Shown here: positions 56,278 to 64,000 of the stretch, one piece after another | Position numbering within the stretch: position 1 is the first letter of the stretch | How the letters are laid out: the number at the start of each line of letters is the position of its first letter | NCBI GenBank assembly: GCA_948099385.1 | Contig: CANUEZ040000165.1 | Span: 6,584,501 to 6,648,500 of the forward strand | DNA length: 64,000 nucleotides | Direction: 5' to 3' | Source: Fasciola hepatica | Taxonomy: Eukaryota; Platyhelminthes; Trematoda; Plagiorchiida; Fasciolidae | Position numbers and translations under genes: made by a program | The notes under the pieces: model-generated | Database searches by the model: none | Told to the model about the DNA's origin: nothing | Seen by the model: only the letters and a program-made list of their open reading frames with translations

Positions 56278-57570
56278 ATGCCCAGAAGATTAACAAAACT
56301 ATCAGAAACTGGACCTCAGGTAACTCGGCAAGTCATTGGAGAGGGTTTGGCTGCACCTGGTTCTTTAGAGGCTGTCAGATCTCCTAGTATCAACAGTGTC
56401 CACTCATGTACTATACCTGATAACTTGGAATATAAAGATGTCGATATTAACAAGCTTAGAATATCTAAACTGGAACGTCAGCTTAAGTTGTCTAAGAACG
56501 GACTGATAAAATCGAAGGAAAATAAACCAGAAAAAATGTTCGACAGAATGGCTGCCAGACATGTTGCAGGTCCAGAAGTCCATGATGATAGAGAAATACG
56601 TAGACCGATAGTGAATCTGGTCTTGGGAACTTCACCATCCACCGATCGTCTAAGAGTAGCACTGGTGACTTTCAAAAGGCCGTCCGGATCAGTATTGTAG
56701 ACTCGTGAAACAGTACGGGAGTGTCGTTGAGCGGAAGGTATCAGGCCCTGGACAAGTATTCAGATACCTAATGCACTATTGTCGTGGGCGTGCCACGGAT
56801 TCCGTGGAGGGATCTGCCATGCTGGACCCAGAGTTCAGTTATGTCAGAGCCGGGAAATACTCAGAAAGCTTTTTGGACAAAAGTTCACATTTGCATGGGA
56901 CCTGACTGAAGGTGCACAGATGGAAGCAGGGCGCAGTACAAGTAATGTTTTCTCCCCGTCAAACCTAGCCACAAAAGTGCAGAACTGTAGAGTAGTCTAG
57001 AACCACATGGATTACTGTTTGGACATCAAAGCGTTGCACAAACTGAAATGGATTATTCATTGTCCATCTGTTGGAATGCGGAGTCGCTGGATGGAGGAGG
57101 CAGAACGAATCTGCGGGAATGGACGCAAAGCCACATTTGAAGATTTTACTCGGTACATCGACTGACAACCACGCATTGCGGACAGCGTATTTGGGATAAT
57201 TGTGCGGGAAAGTGAAAAACCTAGATAGAGCTCGAATGCACCACCAGTGGAGCCTAAGGAGTATCTCAGAGCCAAAATGTTGGCAAATGCACATGCTATT
57301 TCCCACGACAATACGGGAACAATCTCTATCGGGCTCTGCGAAGTTACCCAGTGGTTGTCCGAGTGCCCGAGTTTCCTAGAGTCAAGCGTTCCTGATCTAC
57401 GGGCTATAGCCAGGAAAAACGGAGCTTGTTTTGTTTGCCTGAATGTACCTCGCCGTGAGTTTGATTGTCACTATCAAACGAAGCGTCGCCATTGAGGTTG
57501 CGGGGGCAACCACCGCTCTTTGATGCATGCCGATAAGGCTTCCGATAAGCCGGGTTCCCCCAGGCTCAAA
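56278..57570 (+). pseudogene. BEL/Pao gag relic
   Basis: An N-terminal frame (56,278-56,697) has the mixed charged sequence typical of a Pao Gag start. Weak capsid-like text follows in other frames. The clearest part is 57,247-57,560: 'HNDNTGTISIG' -like spacer, then 'CPSFLESSVPDLRAIARKNGACFVCL', with Cys-x-x-Cys pairs, and after an in-frame stop 'GCGGNHRSLMHADK'. This double zinc-knuckle with C-P-x-F...C-x-x-C...H-x-L-x-H is diagnostic for BEL/Pao Gag. Several frameshifts break it. Confidence 0.8.
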
Positions 57571-57639
57571 GCTTGTGCTCTCCTGCGGGCAATTCAGGCA
57601 TGCCAGTGAGGCCGTGTCATCTTAGTAGGAGTCATGTGG

Positions 57640-58100
57640 CGCGAATAATTGGTGGGAACTGTGGCATTCTTTGATGCTGGATCAGCCGCGACATTAGCGA
57701 CAGGCCAATTTGTGAAACGGCATGGTCAGGGGTACAAAACCACACCGTTGAATATCAGGACTGTTGAAGCGGTACATACTACCACGTCGAAGGAGGTAAA
57801 CTTGCAGCCGGAATCGCCAGTGGGATCAGAAATAGTTGAAGTGCCACAGATGCTCACTATAGCCAGTCTACCAATGCGACCAGTAGACTCCGTCACGGCA
57901 ATGGCCAATCAGTGGCCCCATCTGGGAACGGTCTCATTTTGAGAATGTAACCGGCACACAGGGTGACATACTTACTGGCTCTGAAGTGCCTGAGGTCCAC
58001 TGGGCAGTTTACCAAAAGACTGGAAAACCTAAAGAGCCGTGTGCGACTCGGGCTATTTTGGACAGGACTCCTTGCGGCCCGGTGTACGGTGAAGTTCGGG
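57640..58100 (+). pseudogene. BEL/Pao protease relic
   Basis: The frame from 57,649 has 'AFFDAGSAATLATGQFVKRHG', whose D-A-G-S is the aspartic protease active site with Asp retained. 'TSKEVNLQPESPVGSEIVEV', 'ASLPMRPVDSVTAMANQWPHL' follow. After one shift, 'GSEVPEVHWAVYQKTGKPKE' and 'CATRAILDRTPCGPVYGE' continue. The order is that of the BEL/Pao protease-to-RT junction. This part is one of the better-preserved stretches of the window. Confidence 0.88.
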
Positions 58101-58269
58101 AACTGGCTTCCTTGAGCCTTCTAAATCGAACCAATATTGGTATTGATCCTTAACCGAAAAGTGTGGGTGGTTGCGGGACTCGAGGTGTAGCTGATAACCG
58201 TGAGGAAGTCTCCCAAGAAGGCCATTTTGAGTCTGCGATTGTTCAAACGGTGAATGGATGCAATGATCG

Positions 58270-58625
58270 GTTTTAAATTCCTGTGTTCGGGAGGTTCTGT
58301 ATGAATAATTCATCAGATAGCAAGGAAAATGGTTTAGAGGAGTCGAACTACCTCACGGAACAACAGCTCAGCGAACCTTTACACAGAGGTGGACATGTTG
58401 CAACACGTGCAGGTATTGACCTGTAATACGTAGAGACAGTAAGCCTTGGAGCACAACATGCTGGTTGTGTGTGCCTTCAAACATACTCTGCAGTGACAAA
58501 AAAGAGGAAGCCGGATAAGGTCCAAATAATCTTCCATTGCTACTCGGAGTATCAGAAACTGCCGGGAAAAGATTGTATTTTTTAAGACAAACACTTTGGA
58601 GTTCTTGTGATGGCATGCAAGTGAC
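58270..58625 (+). pseudogene. BEL/Pao reverse transcriptase start (truncated)
   Basis: In the frame near 58,330-58,600 'NYLTEQQLSEPLHRGGHVATR' is followed at about 58,500 by 'KPDKVQIIFHCYSEYQKLPG'. The latter is the family's K-P-D-K-x-R-V-V-F-D-x-x-A entry, with the Asp read as His. RT homology ends near 58,620, before the catalytic YxDD region. Confidence 0.62.
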
Positions 58626-59760
58626 CCCGATTAGAGGATGATGGACTATCGCATGATATCAGGTGTTAGTAGCAATCAGCATACACCCAAAAGCACCCGT
58701 AGAAACCATAAGGAAGAGTGAAATCTGAAGCTTCCCTGGTGGGGGAGACTTGAACTCAAGTGACATAATTTGACTTCCCCCTATCCCACTCTTGTCAACC
58801 GTGCTTTTTTATCAATAATCCTCTCTCTAATTATCTGTCATGTTCTTCCTGGACCATTTTCAGCCTTCTCCGTACGGTCTTCCTGGGCTCTTCTGCTGGG
58901 CGAAACTTGACCTCTTCCGCAACCGGCTCATCTAACCCTGTAAGCTGCAGTAAGGAATACCCAAAGTCGTTTGCAGATTTCTTTACCTCTTTACTCTGAA
59001 CTTTCCAATATCACTTATATACCTCGCCTCTGTTTGCGCGCCTGCACAATGCATGAAGAATTACTGAATTGATTCCGATAGATAAGAAATTACGGTAGAC
59101 CCGGCGTTTTCTTGAATACTCCTCAGGCCATACCTGCGTTCCGCTGACTTACAACTACTTTTCTCTCTCTTCTTGTTCGTTGTGCTTATTCTGACACTTT
59201 TGTGACTATTTACCATTTGTTGCAATTGAGCTGGGAAAGCCCGACGTGCCTGACAGCTAGGCGTAACCCACACCAGTCCCCAAGCACTACCCTGAAATTC
59301 ATATGCCCTGGATGGTGGAGCATCCCGCCAGTAGACTCCATAGGAAACACCTGACAATGGCCGTGGTGGCTCGAGTTGCTTTCCACCTCATAGTCCGTTT
59401 CATGACACTTGACTATTGGTGTCAGGGGAGGTAAGCCTGCCATCCTGACAGCCTCAGCCGCAGGCTGAATTTTTTCACCCATTCTTGACCCTAACATTCC
59501 TCAGGATGTTTTTCTTTGGGGTTCTGAAATAACGGTCTTCTGCTTCTTTCTGCCATGACCTCTTCGTCAAGCTTGACTCTATGTACTTCACCATCTGGAC
59601 TCCTCACGTGTTCCTTGAGGGATTCCACTTCTGCCAAGGGGGTTTTCGACGTTGTTGAAACAAGCTACCCCCTCGTTTTATTTACCTTTTGGCTTGGGCT
59701 GCCTTTTTCATTGGCTTCCTGATTTGCCATACAGTTTTCCTCCCAAACCAAATTTGTGAT
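58626..59760. other. Unassigned segment with long minus-strand frames
   Basis: Minus frames 59,061-59,357 and 59,210-59,497 are open for about 95 codons each in overlapping frames, without a recognised domain. Nothing else is assigned. Confidence 0.35.
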
Positions 59761-59764
59761 CGGG

Positions 59765-59885
59765 TCTGCTCTCTCGTAATAATAAAAATAAAAATAATAT
59801 TAATAACAATATTAATAATAATAATAATGGTATATTCCACTTCCGTGGTAGAGATGCATGCATAAAAGAATGATCAGAGTTAACG
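59765..59885 (-). repeat. Repeat B-type right end, minus orientation
   Basis: Read on the minus strand, 'ACTCTGATCATTC' and 'TACCACGGAAGTGGAATATACC' are followed by a long ATT-rich tract (59,830 down to 59,778). This is the terminal motif of repeats A/B with its tail. Only the last 100 bp or so are recognisable. It is the only clear minus-oriented member in the window. Confidence 0.65.
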
Positions 59886-61735
59886 GTAACACTCAGCGTG
59901 ATAAAAAATTCACAGGGTCCTATAGGGGGTCTCACAGTCTCACTTTCTTTGCCCAGTTACCCTAGCGGCGTGCGTGAGCACTCGTTTTCGAACGCAAAAC
60001 AGTAGACTCCAATCAAATTCAGTTGCGTGTGTGCTTGACAAGTAGCCCGAAATCATTTTTTTATCATTTTAGGGCAACTCTGGCCCTACCAAAAGAAGCA
60101 GTGATCGCAACGGATTCCCTCATTTTCATTCCGGCCAGTGCATTCCTCATTCCCGTAGATCACTGCCCGATTGGAAGAGTCAACTTATTGCCTGTTCACT
60201 TTGGCCGTGTTAGTGGAGTTGGTGTAAAAACGAACATCTAAAACTAGCAAATTCTAAGACTGAACCAAAAACAGTACAATATAAGTGGTGTCACAAAAGA
60301 CGCCGTGTGATATCAGCTTACAGTGACACCAGCAGGAAAACACCGAAAAGGAAAACCAAATTATACTATCTGCTTTTGAACGGAATAGGCGCGTCCAAAG
60401 GCAGACTCACCGTAGTGCCAACTACGATACATTACTTTGGGTGAAATGACTAGCTTGGTCTTACCAAATAATGCAAAATCCTTTATCACTGAGAGCAAAT
60501 ATGAAGGTCAGTTCACGCCGTTACTCACAGGTTAGATCAGATCAGATCGGATCACAGGATATGGAACCCCGACCCAAATTTTGTCATGTTCGTTACATCC
60601 GTGGCTCCAGAAGCCCGGAAGAGTTGCAGCAGAAAAACGAAACGTAGCATCCCTTCCAGTGGTCATAGCCCAGCTGTAGATTTCAGAATGTCCGGAAATC
60701 CGTCTCTTTTCCCCTGAAACAAGAGAACTCCGAAAATAGAAGAAACTTCCTCAGCCCCACTGGGTGGAGAGTAAGAAGACGCTGAAAATCCTTTTAGAAA
60801 TTCTACGTGCCCTGTGAATGTGACTATGTTTGACACTGCTTTGCTAAGCTGGTATACACAAAACACTGCAGGTTTGTTTCTTTGTGTGAAACATTTGAAT
60901 TTGGCCCTGAACCGTTTCTGACAAACGTGCTTGGACCACGGGAAGTCGAACCTTTGTCCAGCTGCTTAGTCTACTTGCTCGCGTGCTTGGGGTTTTGTGT
61001 ACTTATACATTCCATTTGTGCTTGTGATTTACGAGGGGACGAGGTCGTGCTCCAAGCAGCCTCTGTCGAAAGTGATACCTCGGAGCCTCCGTCTTTTGTT
61101 TCATCCTCTAGGCTTCAGTGGTAGCCCTTGCGTAGAAGATACTGAGAGCTTTCTTACTGTTTATGTGAATCTGTGTCCAAGCTAGCCCCTCTCTTGCTCT
61201 TCACTGAAACCAATTGACCCCCAGCTTCCCATGGCCCAATAGCCGCTGGTCGTTTAACCGACCCTTTCGCTTCGGAGGTTTGAAAAAATGAGAGGCCCTC
61301 GTAAAAAACCGGTTTTGTTATCCCAGAGAGGATGTCCCTTCGTTACACTAAGAGCACAATATCGAGTGCGTGTAGTATGGCCCATAATCCCTGCCAAGTA
61401 TTGAGGCTGCTCGGGTTTTTCAACGCACTGACTGTTCAATCCTCGTGCAGTCTACATATGATCTACTCGCAAAAAAGCTCATCGAAATGTGGAGCTCTGA
61501 AGCTTCTGATTTTCCTTATAAATGCTCAGAGATGGCCGAAGATAATATCTCTTTTCAAAGGAAAATTTATTATAGAAGTCCAATTTGGCGAAACTGTTGT
61601 TTTCCAGTAATTCATTCTCCTGCCGTTTACAAATCACATGTGGGACATTAAGCAAGAATCATGCGGATAGACATGGGATAAACACCAACCATGCAGCGGT
61701 CAGTATATCCACTTTACCAGTTTCCTTAGTATCCA
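59886..61735. other. Unassigned 1.9-kb segment
   Basis: Frames such as plus 60,882-61,124 (with a hydrophobic stretch resembling a membrane segment, 'LSSCLVYLLACLGFCVL') and plus 61,332-61,610 are open but unidentified. The right part may be upstream Penelope-like sequence too diverged to read. Confidence 0.35.
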
Positions 61736-61739
61736 ACAG

Positions 61740-62480
61740 AAGTGAAACTCGATGAAATGCTTGGCCTACAGAGCGAGAAACATTTGCATTGAGGAAAACC
61801 TAGAGAACGAGCTGATGCACGTGAGAAACGTTCTGCTTGAGAATAGTTATTCGGATCGGTTTATTGAAAGAAATATCATTCAAAGAGTGTCTCAAATCAC
61901 AAGAAGAAAGACCTATTTATAAGTTTACCATGCAAAGGTGATACTTTGAGTGAAACCTCAAACCAACGACTGAGGAGAGAAGTCCAAAGCACGTTCAATG
62001 CCGCCACCTTACGTTGTATGTTTCAAGGTGCTCCTCTGATCCACTTTCAGAACAAGGATGAACGGCAGATGCTGACCTCATTAATGGTTGTGTATTCTTT
62101 CAGATGTGTTTTTTGACGCATCGTATGTAGGTCAAACTTCACGACAGCTATCCACTCGGATCAAAGAGCACCACCCACGCTGTTTAAGCCAAGGACAGAA
62201 CGGATCGAAAAACAGCGCAATCTAATCACACCTAGTTGCCACCGGACATCAGGTGAATCTAAAAACGGCTTTCATAGTTGTGTATCGAGTCTCCCAAGAC
62301 AAATGCAAGGGTGTGCAGTCGCGCACTCTAGCGATAGCCGAGGCAACCGGAATCAGGAAGCTGACCTCCGGACTCTGCGCCCAGAGGTATTTGGTCCGGG
62401 CACTTCAACTTCCATGGCCTAGAATCGATCAAGGCCGAATAAATACATCGTCCTGTCACCCACAGGGCGCAAGTTAGATA
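61740..62480 (+). pseudogene. Penelope-like element: RT C-terminus and GIY-YIG endonuclease relic
   Basis: An RT end ('IEENLENELMHVRNVLLENS', 'YSDRFIERNI' near 61,790-61,880) is followed by decayed linker text. The GIY-YIG domain is in one frame from about 62,113: 'DASYVGQTSRQLSTRIKEHH' (the Y-V-G and R residues of the second motif), 'GQNGSKNSAI', one stop, then 'SHLVATGHQVNLKTAFIVVY', 'SRTLAIAEATGIRKL', 'LCAQ' and 'LQLPWP'. This is the layout of endonuclease-bearing Penelope-like elements, including the Glu of I-A-E-A. It is a 5'-truncated, inactive copy. Confidence 0.85.
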
Positions 62481-62868
62481 AGCTAATCGAATTGACTGCT
62501 GACAAACGCCTGCACATGATTGTTGTTTATTCCATGTCTATCAGCATGATTTTTGCTTAATGTTTCCCACGTAATTTGTAAACGGCTTGAGAAGGAATTA
62601 CTGAAGAACAATCTTTTTTCCAAGCTGAACTTCTGTAAGATACAGTGGGAATTTTCCAGACACGGAAAATTAATTGATCTATTCCGAATTTCCCTTGAGG
62701 AAGACGCCTATAATTCCAAGCCCTAGACAGAGACGGCTGATCCCTCCTTCACTATTCCTCAAACCCTTACTACTTCACCTTCAAAAGCCCCTAGTGCTTC
62801 ACATAAGAACTCGCAGTTCCAACCTTAGCAATTTTTTACGACCAAATTTACTATCTTTTTACCACCAC
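62481..62868. other. No recognisable gene
   Basis: Probably Penelope-like 3' flank grading into repeat A copy 5. No frame is recognised. Confidence 0.35.
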
Positions 62869-62869
62869 T

Positions 62870-64000
62870 ATGTTTTCCCTGTCTGAATATGTAATCCTTC
62901 TATGGATCTTCCTCTCAGACAAGGAACCAACTAGCAACTTCTGGCTCAATCCTTTGATGCAATGGCCTGTAAGCACGCAACTCTGCAGTTCCAGTCTTTC
63001 AACTCCGACGCACAACCATTTTTCGTGCATTTTTGTTCCATCACAGGCCCTCCCCTCCGGATTCTTTTCTTCTTCTCGGTCTTCATCCTGTCACCTGCAG
63101 TGAAAAGATCTGGTTCATCATCTCTTACCTGGTTATCTTCGGCCACTGCTCTCGTTTGCTTCATACATTGCTCGCTACAGGCATCTTCACTGCGCCTTTC
63201 AGGCTGCGCTGCTTTTCCGCGTTCCACTCATTGTAACGTCATCGTAACGTCATCATTCCCACCTACAGTTTCAAACCATGTGATCTGCCATTACCTGATC
63301 TTTCTGATCCTCTGCTTCCTTATTTCCCTTTCGTGTTATTCGCTGTTACAACTGATGCATCTTCTCACCACAGTTCTTCTAACTTCCAAGTTACCCTCCT
63401 CCAGTGATCTTTTACACCTCTCAAACCACCCCGTACTTCCATTCGCTCCGCGTTCTCCAGCCATTTTATTGGACATCTTCTTTTTGCATAATGTGCGTCC
63501 ATTTATTACCGCTTCGCCCATGATTGACCATCACCATATGTCACACCTGTAATAATCAGACTGTTAGATTCACTCTTACCTCTGTTCGTCGAGCCTCCCC
63601 TTCACATTCCCTCGCTTATCAACTTCTGCTCACAGCCATCACTTCTGTGCTTCCAAAGTTGGTTCTCCTTTGCTGTTGATTCCTTATGTCCACACGTCAT
63701 AAACAAATTCATCAGGGTTTATCTAAGTTAATTCCGCAACATTTGACCCAACCCTGTCTGCCTCGTTCAACCACTGCTACTTCTGTTTCCCGTCTCTTCA
63801 CTGCTATTTGCTCCTGCTCTGATTTTTATGCATATGTATATATACACATATGGTTTTGTATCAACATATTTTCTCTGCCTCCTTCAGTTTTTAGCCGGCC
63901 AGTTCTTTTGCCACCATGCCACCGCTCCTCATGATATGCGTCAATTTCGTCTAAAACTGTGCCTCACACTTACCGTATCTCGGTCCTTCCGCAGCATTGG
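62870..64000 (+). repeat. Interspersed repeat A, copy 5 (runs off the window)
   Basis: Collinear with 16,850-17,760 and 50,797-51,990: 'GAAAAGATCTGGTTCATCA' -like block near 63,100, 'ATTGCTCGCTACAGGCA' near 63,165, 'TGATCTGCCATTAC' near 63,280, the TA-rich internal tract at 63,828-63,852, 'AGCCGGCCAGTTCTTTTGCC' and 'CCTCATGATATGCGTC'. It lacks the SINE present in copy 4 and so provides an empty site. Confidence 0.78.

Noticed and set aside
60533..60556. GATCA-type short tandem at 60,535
   Set aside because: Only a few units; no sign of an array or function.
1..64000. CRISPR arrays, bacterial operons or prophage
   Set aside because: The window is eukaryotic in every respect: nested retroelements, microsatellites, no dense gene packing and no spaced direct-repeat arrays.

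Overview
This is eukaryotic, non-coding-rich DNA made almost entirely of decayed transposable elements. No intact gene is visible. The set of element families (CR1-like, L2-like and RTE-like LINEs, Ty3/gypsy, BEL/Pao, a Penelope-like GIY-YIG endonuclease, and a tRNA-type SINE carrying a hammerhead ribozyme motif) fits a large, repeat-rich flatworm genome (trematode or cestode). That assignment is an inference from family knowledge; no host marker gene confirms it. All protein calls were made by reading translated motifs by eye, without database searches.

Layout. 0.1-1.3 kb: copy of interspersed repeat B. 1.3-2.2 kb: Ser/Pro-rich minus-strand LINE ORF1-like stretch. 3.1-4.9 kb: CR1-like reverse transcriptase (RT) relic. 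5.2-6.0 kb: two TA microsatellites. 6.1-7.9 kb: block C and a second repeat B copy. 8.0-11.0 kb: a longer CR1-like relic with endonuclease and RT. 12.2-21.3 kb: a Ty3/gypsy relic with a terminal-repeat pair, split inside RT by a 3.96-kb LINE insertion (14.28-18.23 kb). 23.9-24.7 kb: RTE-like RT fragment (minus). 25.2-27.0 kb: repeat B pieces abutting a minus-strand CR1 LINE (27.0-29.3 kb). 31.3-34.4 kb: second minus-strand CR1 LINE. 34.5-40.5 kb: an L2-like LINE split by a 3-kb repeat A insertion (36.7-39.7 kb). 41.6-43.1 kb: third minus CR1 RT. 43.2-45.9 kb: CR1-like endonuclease/RT, plus strand. 47.1-47.7 kb: block C and repeat A fragment. 48.6-50.8 kb: BEL/Pao RNase H/integrase (minus). 50.8-52.5 kb: repeat A copy holding the hammerhead SINE. 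52.5-54.2 kb: repeat B. 56.3-58.6 kb: BEL/Pao gag/protease (plus). 61.7-62.5 kb: Penelope-like relic. 62.9 kb to the end: another repeat A copy.

Main points. (1) A hammerhead motif with complete core boxes and a perfect stem I lies at 51,701-51,745, downstream of a tRNA-like B box, inside an insertion of about 300 bp. Two other repeat A copies in the window show the empty site. (2) Repeats A and B have variable left ends and fixed right ends that share a terminal motif followed by ATT or TATAC tracts. At 14.28-18.23 kb repeat A is continuous with a CR1-like RT, so A (and perhaps B) may be very long LINE 3' UTRs. (3) Repeat B carries a potential 23-nt hairpin whose arms are conserved in five copies while the six-base loop varies.

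Nothing here can act as an autonomous element: every reading frame is broken, and several catalytic residues are visibly lost.
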